From Candidatus Mediterraneibacter pullicola (lineage in GTDB: Bacteria > Bacillota > Clostridia > Lachnospirales > Lachnospiraceae): 56,795 bases of DNA. The position numbers were made by a program, and so were the translations under genes. The notes below the pieces were generated by a model. That model was not told the DNA's origin. It searched no databases and worked only from the letters and a program-made list of their open reading frames with translations. The stretch lies in assembly GCA_019117065.1 (NCBI GenBank), contig DXAK01000001.1, forward strand, positions 1-56,795, written 5' to 3'. Shown here in pieces: positions 32,955-42,520 of the stretch. How positions within the stretch are numbered: position 1 is the stretch's first letter; each line of letters begins with the position of its first letter.

Positions 32955-34460
32955 TCAGCGTATCCCCAAGTTGAACATGGATTCCATCTCATCCATCTGC
33001 CTTATAACGCCTTGGCGCCTCTCATCGAAAAGCAGCCCCTTATTGTACCTGTAATACAGATCGCACCCGTTCTCCTGAACAAACCATATCCCGTAATAAT
33101 TCGCATTGAGCTCTGTGACAAATGCCACCATCTCCTGACTTTCTCCAAAAGCCGCTTCAAGGAACAAAAAAGCATTCTCCAATTCCTTTGATATGTGATC
33201 TGTCAGAATATCCAGTTCCTGTTTCTCTTCCCCAAACATCTCCCTCACCTTGTCTGATTCCTTCACCGTAGAATCCCCTTTGAGAAGAGTGGTAAACCGC
33301 GTCAGTGTATCGATCACCCGGATCATTGTATGCTCCTGCTCTTTTGTCAGAAGCTCCGCGCACTTCTGCTCCTTAAGATCCCTCCGGGCCGTTTTTTGTA
33401 TATCCTCCAGTGTAAGAGCCTCCTGACTGTCTCTCCAACGGGTCAGGTATCCATACAGCTTCCCTACATAAGCATCCTGCTCATAACACTCCCTGAACAA
33501 TCCGCCCAGCTTGCTGTTGAGCAGGCTGATAATGCTTAAATGCTCATCAAACGGAGCACTTCGTATCTTTTGAAGTGTGACGGCATCCCACTTTCCCTCC
33601 AGAAGATCCCCTACCTTATAATCCGTCTTATACTTGTAATACAGTTCCAGATAATTAGCAAAATCCTTGGCCGCCGTCCTGTGCTGGATGTACTGGTATA
33701 TCACATCTCTATCCACAGATTTTTCCAGTTCCTCATAAACCCAGATCATTTGGGAGAGATCCTCCCATCCTCTCGCCGTGACAAAAAGCTTACCATCCAC
33801 TGTATTTTCCATGCGGTAGAAGTTCTCCTTGCGCAGTTCCAGATAAGAGATGACCGACGGATGTATTCCCTGCCGGTACGCGTACTCTTTCCACACAGAC
33901 AAATCCGCCTCCACATCAATCTTCTTTAACCGATCCAGCGTTACCACGTCGAACTCACGGACAGACTTATTGTATTCTGGGGGATTGCCAGCCGCCACGA
34001 TGATCCATCCATCAGGAACTCTGTGGACGCCGAACGTTTTCCCCTGAAGAAATTGGAGCATGGCCGGGGCAAGCGTCTCTGACACACAGTTAATTTCATC
34101 GATAAAGAGGATCCCTTCCCGTATCCCTGTTTGCTCTATCTTTTCGTATACAGAAGCGATGATTTCGCTCATTGTATACTCTGTCACAGAGTAAGGCCGG
34201 CCGCCATATTCTTTTTCTTTGATAAACGGAAGCCCTACTGCGCTCTGCCTAGTATGGTGAGTGATAGTATATGCCACCAGACCGACCTTTAACTCCTTTG
34301 CAATCTGCTCCATAATCTGGGTCTTGCCGATCCCCGGCGGCCCCATAAGGAGCACGGGGCGCTGACGGATGACGGGAATCTTATACTCTCCGAAATCATC
34401 CTTTAAAAGATATGCTTCGACTGTATCTTTAATCTCTTGTTTTGCACGCTTAATATCCAA
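32955..34460 (-). CDS. MoxR-type AAA+ ATPase (left system)
   Basis: 501 residues. Walker A GPPGIGKTQIMEQIAKEL (about 35-52), GILFIDEINCVSETLAPAML (Walker B) and VAAGNPPEYNKSV (sensor 1) define a MoxR-like AAA+ domain (1-250). The C-terminal half (250-501) is helical and unrecognised. MoxR ATPases remodel or activate metal-dependent and other enzymes together with a VWA protein, here the gene just upstream in transcription (34527-35924), 66 bp away. The target enzyme is unknown. Confidence 0.9.
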   Translation of the reverse strand: MDIKRAKQEIKDTVEAYLLKDDFGEYKIPVIRQRPVLLMGPPGIGKTQIMEQIAKELKVGLVAYTITHHTRQSAVGLPFIKEKEYGGRPYSVTEYTMSEIIASVYEKIEQTGIREGILFIDEINCVSETLAPAMLQFLQGKTFGVHRVPDGWIIVAAGNPPEYNKSVREFDVVTLDRLKKIDVEADLSVWKEYAYRQGIHPSVISYLELRKENFYRMENTVDGKLFVTARGWEDLSQMIWVYEELEKSVDRDVIYQYIQHRTAAKDFANYLELYYKYKTDYKVGDLLEGKWDAVTLQKIRSAPFDEHLSIISLLNSKLGGLFRECYEQDAYVGKLYGYLTRWRDSQEALTLEDIQKTARRDLKEQKCAELLTKEQEHTMIRVIDTLTRFTTLLKGDSTVKESDKVREMFGEEKQELDILTDHISKELENAFLFLEAAFGESQEMVAFVTELNANYYGIWFVQENGCDLYYRYNKGLLFDERRQGVIRQMDEMESMFNLGIR

Positions 34461-34526
34461 ATTATCTTCCTCCTGAATCTTTCTTCCTTCGTCCGCCCTG
34501 TTTGTGCCGGGCGGCGTTTTATTTTA

Positions 34527-35924
34527 TCATTGTGTATGCCGGCGGCTCTGTTTGATCTCCTCTTCGCTCAGGATCAGTTTGATCGCCCACGGCGGCACAT
34601 CCACATCTCTGTAATCTTTTTCAAGGAACACAAACGCGCTCCTGTAAGACGGCATCTTGCCCGGATATATCCCATATCCATCCGTAAAGTAAAGCAGTCC
34701 CTTCAGATTCATGAACTCCCCTTTCCGGATCAGGCCGTCCACATATTCAAACGCCGGGCGGAAATCTGTTCCCCCTTCACCGTACAGTTGAAAATGTTCC
34801 ATGTAATCCTGAAGTTCTTCCTTCGAAGTGATCTTTACGTCTTGATGTACTTTTTCATCACATTGGATGATATGGACGTTCACCTGATGAAAGAAACTCT
34901 CGTTTTCCCGCAGGACACTGTAAGTTTCCTCAAGAAATCTTTGCACCAGCTCCCCTGAGCAGGACATTGACGTATCTATCACAATGGCAAATTCCTCAAT
35001 CTTGCGCATCTCTCTCGTCTCCAGAGGCTCGATCAGTGGCAGATTGCCATACAGGGACAGTCCGTAAGTATAGAACCCATAATCAAACGTATCCGGATCT
35101 GTCTTAATCTCCTCACGGAATACAGAGAACTTTCTTAAAAATTCACGATAATTGTAGCGTTCTCTATGTTCCACCTTAAGTTCCCCCAGAAGATGCCCGC
35201 TCTGCTCCGAGGCCTCTTTGGAGAATGTCTCCATATCCGTCTCCATCTGCTCGCCGATATCTTTCCATTTATTATTGAGCTGTTCGTCCGGCGGGCGCTT
35301 TTCGTCATCGCTCTCCCAATACCTGTGATCGTCTACGTAAAACTCTTCCTCCAGCGCTGCCAATTCCTTTTCCGTCAGATCCCATTTCTCCATTTCAAAA
35401 AAGATCCGCTCTGCATTGAGCACATGCCCGGTGTCTTCTAGCTTTCGGTATGTCTCCCGCCTTAGTAAACTTCTCGACCAGCGCACGGGACGCAAATCGC
35501 ACCCATCAATAATATGCTCTGCTGCAATATCGCAGCTCACATTCCAGTACCGCTTTGCGAGTTCTTTCTGATCCATATTTCCCTCCCGGGCGTGTCGGAG
35601 TTGGCCCGGCTCCGGCTTCACTATATGCCGGAAGACACAGTGAAGCACCATATGAAGGTATCCCCGGTTGGCAAGAATCCTGTTTTCCCTGTACAGGCCT
35701 CCCAGCTCCCGCGGATGAAAATACATCGTATACCCATCCGTTCCGAATGGGCTAACCCCGCTGTCCATCTGATACGCGAAACTACTCAGCGCCACATCCA
35801 TGAACCGCATGGAAAAATATAGTTCGTCCCGGCAGATAGATAATATCTGCCTTCCCAGCCGCTCCACCGCATCTGTCACTTCTCTCTGTTCCTGCTCTCC
35901 TGCAGGGATGTCCTTTCTCATCAT
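34527..35924 (-). CDS. VWA protein with degenerate DUF2201 metallopeptidase domain
   Basis: 465 residues. An N-terminal DUF2201-like domain (about 20-290) would have HExxH, but here it reads HMVLH then H at 100 (H91, H95, H100), so the catalytic Glu is replaced by Met. The C-terminal VWA-like domain (about 300-465) has the MIDAS FAIVIDTSMSCSGE and GGTDFRPAFEYVD. The VWA part is the usual partner of MoxR. It lies between the LRR and MoxR genes, 30 bp from the LRR stop. It probably binds substrate or a partner rather than cleaving it. Confidence 0.85.
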   Translation of the reverse strand: MMRKDIPAGEQEQREVTDAVERLGRQILSICRDELYFSMRFMDVALSSFAYQMDSGVSPFGTDGYTMYFHPRELGGLYRENRILANRGYLHMVLHCVFRHIVKPEPGQLRHAREGNMDQKELAKRYWNVSCDIAAEHIIDGCDLRPVRWSRSLLRRETYRKLEDTGHVLNAERIFFEMEKWDLTEKELAALEEEFYVDDHRYWESDDEKRPPDEQLNNKWKDIGEQMETDMETFSKEASEQSGHLLGELKVEHRERYNYREFLRKFSVFREEIKTDPDTFDYGFYTYGLSLYGNLPLIEPLETREMRKIEEFAIVIDTSMSCSGELVQRFLEETYSVLRENESFFHQVNVHIIQCDEKVHQDVKITSKEELQDYMEHFQLYGEGGTDFRPAFEYVDGLIRKGEFMNLKGLLYFTDGYGIYPGKMPSYRSAFVFLEKDYRDVDVPPWAIKLILSEEEIKQSRRHTQ

Positions 35925-35954
35925 GTATTTTCCCTTTCGTTCCCCGCTTATATA

Positions 35955-36908
35955 TTACCATTCATATTTTCTTTTCTTCTCCGGAAAGAGCCTGTGCTTT
36001 TCGTTCATAAGAAATACCAGCTCTTCTCTCTGTCCCATCCGCGCCGCGTAGTCTGCAGTTTTGACAAGCGACCGCCTTGTCCACAGTCCTCTCTCTGACA
36101 TTGCCCGCAAAGCCTGCATATTCCCTGTCTCTGTCAGCCGGGCGCCGATCTCTGCGCCGTGTTCCTTCACATAAGCTTCATAGGCGTTTCCCGCCTCCTG
36201 CGTCAACCCCACAGGATACAAAAGCCTCGAAAAAATCAAGTCAGAAAGCACATCTATGTCATCCCACGCCCTTGCCACTGAGAATAAATCGTCATATTTT
36301 CTGTAATCTGGTTCTTTATTGTAGAAGCATTGGCGGTAATTATTACCTGAGCCGTGATGCTGGGTAAATAAAATCCGAGCCGGTGTGTTCTCCACTGCTT
36401 CCTCATAATGCTCCGGAAATACTAGCCTTGCTTCCTCTGTCTTTGTCTGAAATACCACGTCAATCCTCTGCCACAAATCTCCCAGTATATCCGGCACGCA
36501 GGATCTCTGTCCCCTCAAAAGACGCACATTCAGCCTGCAAAGCGCCCTGCATCCGGTAAACGCGCCGCTTCCCACATCCGCTAAAGCGTCTGAAAACCAT
36601 AATTCCCTCAGATTCCGGCATCCATAAAAAATGTAACGCCCGATCTGTTCCATACTGTCTGGAAATATAACGCTCTCCACCCTCTCTCCGGCAAGCAGAT
36701 GTTCCTTGTTCTGAAACAGATGATTCTCATCCGTCTCATAGACAAGAATATCTTCGTCCTCCCGATCCTTTCCCATGGAAAATGTGTACGCTGCCGCGCG
36801 AACCACCAGCCTGCCATGTATCTTCTCCGGCAGTTCCACATGAGGATCTAAGCCAAAACAGCGCACGATCTCCACTCCATTTGCCGTGTTCCTATAATGT
36901 ATCTTCAC
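35955..36908 (-). CDS. Leucine-rich-repeat (BspA-like) protein of the MoxR/VWA operon
   Basis: 317 residues if it starts at the GTG at 36908 (AGAGG 10 nt upstream; translation begins KIHYRNTANGVEIVRCFGLD). The frame is open further and an ATG at 36965 is possible but overlaps the HAD gene. Two or three BspA-type LRRs (about 80-150: VESVIFPDSMEQIGRYIFYGCRNLREL) are followed by a helical C-terminus (about 190-317). There is no signal peptide, so it is cytoplasmic. Operon position suggests that it recognises or scaffolds targets of the MoxR-VWA pair. Confidence 0.75.
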   Translation of the reverse strand: MKIHYRNTANGVEIVRCFGLDPHVELPEKIHGRLVVRAAAYTFSMGKDREDEDILVYETDENHLFQNKEHLLAGERVESVIFPDSMEQIGRYIFYGCRNLRELWFSDALADVGSGAFTGCRALCRLNVRLLRGQRSCVPDILGDLWQRIDVVFQTKTEEARLVFPEHYEEAVENTPARILFTQHHGSGNNYRQCFYNKEPDYRKYDDLFSVARAWDDIDVLSDLIFSRLLYPVGLTQEAGNAYEAYVKEHGAEIGARLTETGNMQALRAMSERGLWTRRSLVKTADYAARMGQREELVFLMNEKHRLFPEKKRKYEW

Positions 36909-36957
36909 TTTTTTCTGACCTCTCCAACTCCATCCGCTCTGTTTAGATGCGGAAGCC

Positions 36958-37830
36958 TCATACATTCTGACGTTTAAGCAGTTCTCTGATTGCATAAGCC
37001 ACGCCGTGCTCATTGTTAGACTTGGTGACATATTTTGCCGCGGCCTTCACTTCTGGGGACGCATTCTCCATCGCAACCGTTGCTCCAAAATCCATCTCCA
37101 GCATGGACAGATCGTTTAGGCTGTCCCCAAATACCATCACTTCATCCATGGCATACCCAAGACGTTCAATATAATTTTTCAGCACAGGGCCCTTCTGCGC
37201 CCGCACATCCGTAATCTCCAGATTGGTCGGAAACGAAGAAGCCACAGCAATATCCCGGTTTTCCCCAAGCACCTTATCAATCTGCTCCAACATATCTGTG
37301 TCATCTGAGAAAAGGAAAATCTTATACACCGGGATTTTCTTCTCCTCCATCTCCTTAAGTCCGGATACCACCTTTGAGTTCTCCTTGATCCTGCGGTACA
37401 CCGAAGTTTTCAAGATCTCTTCCCGTGTCATGTTTTCATGAAAAAGCTGAAGCTCCAGTATAAGGCTCTCCTCCACCTCCTCTGGCGTACCCACGCGGTA
37501 ATCGTATCCATCCGTACAGAAGATCACCGATACCGGAAATTTCTTCACACTCTTATACACACGCCTGCATAGTTCCCTGCTCAAAACCCTCGTCTCTATC
37601 ACGTTCTGCATGGGATCCCGCACCTCAGCGCCGCTGCCCACCACGTAGTCACAGACAAGCCCAGTATCCTGAAGCTCTGCCATCGCTCCTTTAAAATTGC
37701 GCCCTGTGGCGATCATAAAACGTATTCCCGCCTCCTGCGCCTCCTTTATTGCCTCGAGAGTTTCCGGGGCGATCCTATGATCATCTCCCAGAAGCGTCCC
37801 GTCCATATCGCTTGCTATTACTCTAATCAT
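36958..37830 (-). CDS. Cof-type HAD-superfamily phosphatase
   Basis: 290 residues. Motif I MIRVIASDMDGTLLGDDH carries the nucleophile and acid Asp residues; motif II is FMIATGRNFKGA; motifs III/IV are K193-region and VMVFGDSLNDLSMLEM. The C2-cap is about 85-200. Cof enzymes dephosphorylate sugar phosphates, pyridoxal phosphate or flavin-type phosphates; the substrate is unclear. First gene of the leftward operon with the LRR, VWA and MoxR genes, 49 bp from the LRR start. Confidence 0.92.
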   Translation of the reverse strand: MIRVIASDMDGTLLGDDHRIAPETLEAIKEAQEAGIRFMIATGRNFKGAMAELQDTGLVCDYVVGSGAEVRDPMQNVIETRVLSRELCRRVYKSVKKFPVSVIFCTDGYDYRVGTPEEVEESLILELQLFHENMTREEILKTSVYRRIKENSKVVSGLKEMEEKKIPVYKIFLFSDDTDMLEQIDKVLGENRDIAVASSFPTNLEITDVRAQKGPVLKNYIERLGYAMDEVMVFGDSLNDLSMLEMDFGATVAMENASPEVKAAAKYVTKSNNEHGVAYAIRELLKRQNV

Positions 37831-38131
37831 ACCGCGTCCCTTTCTGCCATTTCAAAATTCTTTTTTCATTATAAATACTTTTCTCTCCTTCTGTAAAGAG
37901 AATACTCGGAATCCTTTTTTTGCATGAACGCAGCCTGCTCTTCTCCTTTTGCGCCCCACCTTTAAAGCAGAGGATTATCTGTTCCATATTCAAGTGTCTT
38001 CTCGTATCCAAGTGATTGTTTCCTATTCTTTTTTTAGGTGGTATACTGTTCTTATAATTTATCTTTGAAGCACACTTTTACACAGTGCAGGGAACAAACT
38101 TACACTACACAAAAATACGGGGTACATATCC

Positions 38132-39034
38132 ATGCTTGATTTTTTAAGAGAAGAAGGAGTCAGCAAACACATTATCAAAGGGATTGAATATTTCCGAAAA
38201 GCCTACCCATCCAATGCCGCGGGGGAAACATGTCCCCGGTATATGTATTACGGCAGGGAAGTCTGGGAACAGGCTGCGGAGGCTCTGCTTTGCGGAGAGA
38301 ACCTGCTCCTCGCAGGGTCTAAAGCAACGGGGAAAAATGTCCTTGCGGAAAATCTGGCAGCGCTCTTTGGACGTCCCTCCTTCAATGTATCTTTTCATAT
38401 CAATATGGACGCCTCTTTTATGATCGGGGCAGACACCTTCCGGGACGGGAAAGTCACCTTCAGGCCGGGGCCAGTCTATCAGAGCGCTTCTCTGGGCGGT
38501 TTCTGCATCTTAGATGAGATCAACATGGCGCGCAACGAAGCGCTCGCAGTCCTTCATTCAGCATTAGATTTCCGCCGCATCATCAATGTGCCCGGATATG
38601 ACGCTGTCACAGTGCATGACGCCGCCCGTTTTATCTCTACAATGAACTACGGCTATGCCGGGACACGGGAACTGAACGAAGCGCTTGCCTCACGCTTCAT
38701 GATCATCCACATGCCGGAGATTACAAGAGAAAATTTAGAAAAGCTTCTACGCAGAGAGTTCCCTGACATGAAAAGTAAGTTCGCAGAGCAGTTTTCCGGG
38801 CTGTTCATAGATATCGAAAAGAAATGTAAAAGCGGCGAACTCACGCCAAAGGTACTGGATCTGCGAGGTCTTCTGGATGCGGTACGTCTGATGCACGCAG
38901 GACTTTCCCCCGTTCTCGCATTGGATATGGGAATCACAAACAAGACCTTTGACAGCTATGAACAATCCCTTGTGAGGGATATTATCTCTTCAAGGATATC
39001 ACAAAAAACAGACGCTGCTTCCCTATTCGGCTGA
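38132..39034 (+). CDS. MoxR-type AAA+ ATPase (right system)
   Basis: 300 residues. Walker A is LLAGSKATGKNVLAENLA, with Asn after GK where Ser or Thr is usual; Walker B is FCILDEINMARNEALAVL and sensor 1 ISTMNYGYAGTREL. A C-terminal lid region follows (about 190-290). It is divergent from the HAD operon and 51 bp before the NorD-like VWA gene. With that gene it forms the second AAA+/VWA unit. Related NorQ/CbbQ proteins activate enzymes; the target here is unknown. Confidence 0.88.
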   Translation: MLDFLREEGVSKHIIKGIEYFRKAYPSNAAGETCPRYMYYGREVWEQAAEALLCGENLLLAGSKATGKNVLAENLAALFGRPSFNVSFHINMDASFMIGADTFRDGKVTFRPGPVYQSASLGGFCILDEINMARNEALAVLHSALDFRRIINVPGYDAVTVHDAARFISTMNYGYAGTRELNEALASRFMIIHMPEITRENLEKLLRREFPDMKSKFAEQFSGLFIDIEKKCKSGELTPKVLDLRGLLDAVRLMHAGLSPVLALDMGITNKTFDSYEQSLVRDIISSRISQKTDAASLFG

Positions 39035-39085
39035 CAGTGCCGTTGTCCCGCCGAACTAAAAAACAATCTCAAAAGGAGTACTACC

Positions 39086-40837
39086 ATGACCGACACAGAC
39101 TGCCGCTTCTTAGCACGACGCCGCGCTCTCAATATGGTATGGACCGCCGCCGGTGAATATGGGTTCGATCCAGTATTTCTGGCGTTTACGCAGGATGGGC
39201 TTCCAGACTTTTATCTCAATTCCATCATCGGATATGTACAGAAATGGTATGACCGTGATACCATGAACAGGCTATTCGACACAATCGGGAACACGGTTTT
39301 GAAAGAAACTCTGGACGGCCTGCTCTGGATCGGACTGGAGAACTGTTCCTTTTTAAGAGAAGTTCGGGAGCGCCCCGTCCTTTCTGAAATGCGCCGCGTC
39401 TGCGCAAAATCTTTTTTCAATCAGCAGCTCACTAAATCCCGCCAGCAGTGGATGTCTCAAAACAGCCTTGTCTACGCACTCCAATCTGCGCGCTGGCGGA
39501 CTGTGCTCGGAAAAGAACCCGGTCTTATCAATCCATGGGAGAAAAAACTCTTTGAAGAGCTGGCTTTTCGCGAGGCATGGGACGCAGACCAGATTACATC
39601 CCATGCCACAGACATATTCCGCCGCTATTTCCGCCTTGGGCAAAGCTCTCTTCCCCTCTCTCTTTTTGCAAAATTCCGCGGAAAAGCAGGCAGCCTCATA
39701 AAAAAAGGGCTTCCTCACCGCGTTATACGCGCAGAGGATCTCATATTTACCAGCGACAGTGCTGGAAATGGGATTATCACCCCGAGAAAAGCACGTACCT
39801 TCGGACCGATCTCGGCATTACAGGAAGAAAATGACCGTCTTTATATTGAAAGCTGCTTCGGTTTTCCCCTGTTCGGGTATGATGAAAATGCCCGGGCAGA
39901 AGAAGCATTCTGCACGGGACATCACCGGGAATGCCATCTGTATTTTGCATCCGGCCAGCGCGCCCCGCATACAGGGGACGATCCTCTTGTCTGGCGGATG
40001 GTTCGCGGCGCGCAGGTGCAGGCGGGCCGGAACCGTTCTCACTATCAGGACAAACTTCATTTCTATCAGAATAGTATTACAAGACTTGCGGAACAGATAC
40101 GCAATGCCCTGCTTGTATATCCGCAGCCCTCCCTCGTACGAAGCCGTTCCGGCGCCCTTGCCCCAGCAGAGATCTGGCGGGCTGTCTGGCTGGACGATGA
40201 ACGGATCTTCACCGAGACATTCCAAGAGGAACAGCCTGATTTCTCCGTGGATCTTATGCTGGACGCATCTGCTTCCCGGCTCCAGAATCAGGAAGTCATA
40301 GCCTCACAGGCATATGTTATTGCAAAGAGCCTACGCCTCTGCCATATCCCGGTGCAGATCTTTTCCTTCCTAAGCCTGAGAGGGTATACAGTCATGCGCC
40401 TCCATTGCGGATACAATGACAAAGATGAGGACAAAAAGATCTTCGACTACTTTGCCGCGGGATGGAACCGGGACGGTCTCGCTCTCCGGGCGGCACGCCG
40501 TCTGATGGAAGATTCCCCTGCAAAGAAACGCATCCTCATTGTGCTGACTGACGCAAGTCCCAACGACGACAGGCGGATGCCCTCTGACGTTCATGACAAG
40601 CACCGACTAAGCCGGAATTACTCTGGAGAAGCAGGCGTAGAAGACAGCTCTATGGAAGTACATTCTCTTCAGAAGTCTGGCATTCACGTCATGGCAGTCT
40701 TAAGCGGCGGGGACGGGGACAGACAGGCGGCGCAGAAGATCTACGGGGATGATTTTGTACGGATTGAAAATGTCAGAAATCTATCTGATGCTGTGGGAAG
40801 CCTCCTCCAGAAACAAATAGAAAAAATGCGGTCATAA
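39086..40837 (+). CDS. NorD/CobT-like VWA protein
   Basis: 583 residues. The N-terminal 370 residues are helical and basic. The C-terminal VWA domain has a MIDAS, DLMLDASASRLQNQEV (DxSxS), the Thr/Asp site around HCGYNDKDEDK and the LTDASPNDDRRMP loop. NorD-like proteins pair with NorQ/MoxR ATPases for metal insertion or activation of large enzymes. It begins 51 bp after the AAA+ gene and its stop lies inside the terminator hairpin. No obvious client enzyme is encoded nearby. Confidence 0.88.
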   Translation: MTDTDCRFLARRRALNMVWTAAGEYGFDPVFLAFTQDGLPDFYLNSIIGYVQKWYDRDTMNRLFDTIGNTVLKETLDGLLWIGLENCSFLREVRERPVLSEMRRVCAKSFFNQQLTKSRQQWMSQNSLVYALQSARWRTVLGKEPGLINPWEKKLFEELAFREAWDADQITSHATDIFRRYFRLGQSSLPLSLFAKFRGKAGSLIKKGLPHRVIRAEDLIFTSDSAGNGIITPRKARTFGPISALQEENDRLYIESCFGFPLFGYDENARAEEAFCTGHHRECHLYFASGQRAPHTGDDPLVWRMVRGAQVQAGRNRSHYQDKLHFYQNSITRLAEQIRNALLVYPQPSLVRSRSGALAPAEIWRAVWLDDERIFTETFQEEQPDFSVDLMLDASASRLQNQEVIASQAYVIAKSLRLCHIPVQIFSFLSLRGYTVMRLHCGYNDKDEDKKIFDYFAAGWNRDGLALRAARRLMEDSPAKKRILIVLTDASPNDDRRMPSDVHDKHRLSRNYSGEAGVEDSSMEVHSLQKSGIHVMAVLSGGDGDRQAAQKIYGDDFVRIENVRNLSDAVGSLLQKQIEKMRS

Positions 40838-40847
40838 CAGACCGCAT
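40826..40847 (+). terminator. Terminator overlapping the end of the NorD-like gene
   Basis: ATGCGGTC (40826-40833) and GACCGCAT (40840-40847) pair perfectly and the TAA stop is in the loop. Only a weak T-rich stretch follows. Confidence 0.6.
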
Positions 40848-40902
40848 TGCCGAATTATATTTTATATGAAAAATCTATTACCAGACGCCCCGTGTTTCCT
40901 CA

Positions 40903-41205
40903 CTACTCAAGCATAATGCTTTTGACCGGCTGTCTTCCTGTTTCTCTTGAATAGAGGCTCATAATCAGTTCATACGAAACAACAAACATCACGAAAGAAA
41001 CCACAAACGTTTTATAGCCAAAACTATATTCCGGTATATTTTCAAAGTCAGCAAAAACAACCTCTACCATAATTCTGAGCAGAAGATACTAGTAAGCTGT
41101 CCTAACTATAAAACCGACATAGGAAACAGGGCAATAATCTCCAAAAATAAAGCTGCCGCATTCTTTCTCAGAATATCCGAACACTTTCATCATTGCGATA
41201 GTTTA
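40903..41205 (-). pseudogene. Remnant of an FtsX-type ABC transporter permease
   Basis: Minus-strand translation from about 41200 reads TIAMMKVFGYSEKECGSFIFGDYCPVSYVGF and on to SIMLE before the stop at 40903. This is the C-terminus of an FtsX-like permease of the type seen with bacitracin or lantibiotic-type ABC exporters. It is broken by an in-frame TAG after VRTAY, and by stops at the 5' side; the rest of the gene and the ATPase gene are missing. It fills most of the 483-bp gap between the NorD-like gene and the catabolic operon (40838-41320). I see nothing else there. Confidence 0.8.
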
Positions 41206-41320
41206 GTTTTAGTGTTCGCTTTTGCCACACTCCCCAGAGACATCTAAGTCATTCCAGAAAAACAAAATGCCGAAAATCCAACAAAAGCTATACCGCTTCA
41301 ACACAACAATAAAACAATTC

Positions 41321-42499
41321 TTATATCACTGGCCCAACACAGTGTATATCCATCGTACTCACATAGTGAATAGCTTCATTTTTTGTCATTTGCCCGTTCA
41401 AAACCCGGAGCAGCATCTCAAATGCCTCCTCCCCGACTTCCTCAATGCTTTTTTCTCCGATAATGATCCTTCCCGCATTTAAATCCATATCATACTTCAT
41501 TCTTGCATAAGTATTTGGATTTCCACAAATTTTAATAACAGGCATACTCGGAAAACCCTGCGGAGCCCCTCTCCCTGTAGAAAAGCACAAAAACTGCGCT
41601 CCTGTAGCAGCCATCCCAGTAAGAATTTCCGGTTCCCGCCCAGGGGCATCTTTGATCCAAAGACCTTTCTGGTCTGTAACCATATCCGGATATTCCAGTA
41701 TCCCCTGAATTGGACGATGACCGCTCTTAACAATGGCTCCCAGCGATTTTTCCTCTATACTGGAAAGCCCGCCCTTAATATTACCGGGAGTTGGCTGGCC
41801 GCCGCGCATATCCTCTCCAATAGTTTTTGCGCGGTTCTCCATGCGCTCTACGATTTCATAAATCTTTTTTCCTATTGGCCCTTCGGGGCCCCCAACTGCC
41901 CTCTGTGCAAGAATATGCTCTCCTCCAATAAATTCTGTGGTTTCACCAAATACTACTGTTGCTCCAAAATCCACCAATTTATCTGCCACATACCCGATCA
42001 CACAATTAGACGCCATACCACTTGTGGTGTCGGAAGCCCCGCATTTGATTCCCATAACCACATTAGAAATATCTACCGTTTCTCTTTGAAGCCCTGAAAT
42101 TTTCTGTGCCAGTGCCTGTGCCAAGTCTGTCCCCCTCTGAATTGCCCGGCTCATCCCGCCTAGTTCTTGGATCTCAATCAATTCCACTGGTTTTCCCGTA
42201 GAGGAAATCTCTTGATATAGCCTTTGGGTATCTGTTCCTTCACATCCCAAACTCACAATGAGAACAGCGCCTACATTAGGACTGCATCCCAAACTGATCA
42301 ATGTGTCCGTCACCCTTTTTAAATCTGTAGGAAGCTGACAGCATCCCTGATGATGGAAGAATCCAACTGTTCCTGCCACCTGACGGCAGATTGCCTGTGC
42401 TACATCTGTAGCACAAATAACACTGGGGATAACTCCAACAAAATTTCTGCTTCCAACTTTTCCATTTTCACGTACATAACCCTGAAATGTATATCTCAT
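41321..42499 (-). CDS. UxaA-family hydro-lyase, large subunit
   Basis: 392 residues. Family landmarks are GYVRENGKVGSRNFVGVIPSV, FFHHQGCCQL, SLGCEGTDT, GIKCGASDTTSG and FGETTEFIGGEH, as in the large subunit of altronate dehydratase and sulfolactate sulfo-lyase (SuyB). These enzymes, metal-dependent, remove water or sulfite from 2-hydroxy acids. The small SAF subunit is a separate gene, 21 bp upstream. It is the last gene of the ten-gene operon. Substrate unknown. Confidence 0.85.
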   Translation of the reverse strand: MRYTFQGYVRENGKVGSRNFVGVIPSVICATDVAQAICRQVAGTVGFFHHQGCCQLPTDLKRVTDTLISLGCSPNVGAVLIVSLGCEGTDTQRLYQEISSTGKPVELIEIQELGGMSRAIQRGTDLAQALAQKISGLQRETVDISNVVMGIKCGASDTTSGMASNCVIGYVADKLVDFGATVVFGETTEFIGGEHILAQRAVGGPEGPIGKKIYEIVERMENRAKTIGEDMRGGQPTPGNIKGGLSSIEEKSLGAIVKSGHRPIQGILEYPDMVTDQKGLWIKDAPGREPEILTGMAATGAQFLCFSTGRGAPQGFPSMPVIKICGNPNTYARMKYDMDLNAGRIIIGEKSIEEVGEEAFEMLLRVLNGQMTKNEAIHYVSTMDIHCVGPVI

Positions 42500-42520
42500 C
42501 TTCTCTTCCCCTTTTCTATG

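Noticed and set aside
37823-38011. A 62-codon minus-strand frame upstream of the HAD gene
   Set aside because: No plausible start signal or protein features; it is mostly the upstream non-coding region.
41222-41482. An 86-codon plus-strand frame near the end of the catabolic operon
   Set aside because: It overlaps the UxaA large subunit in antisense and has no support.
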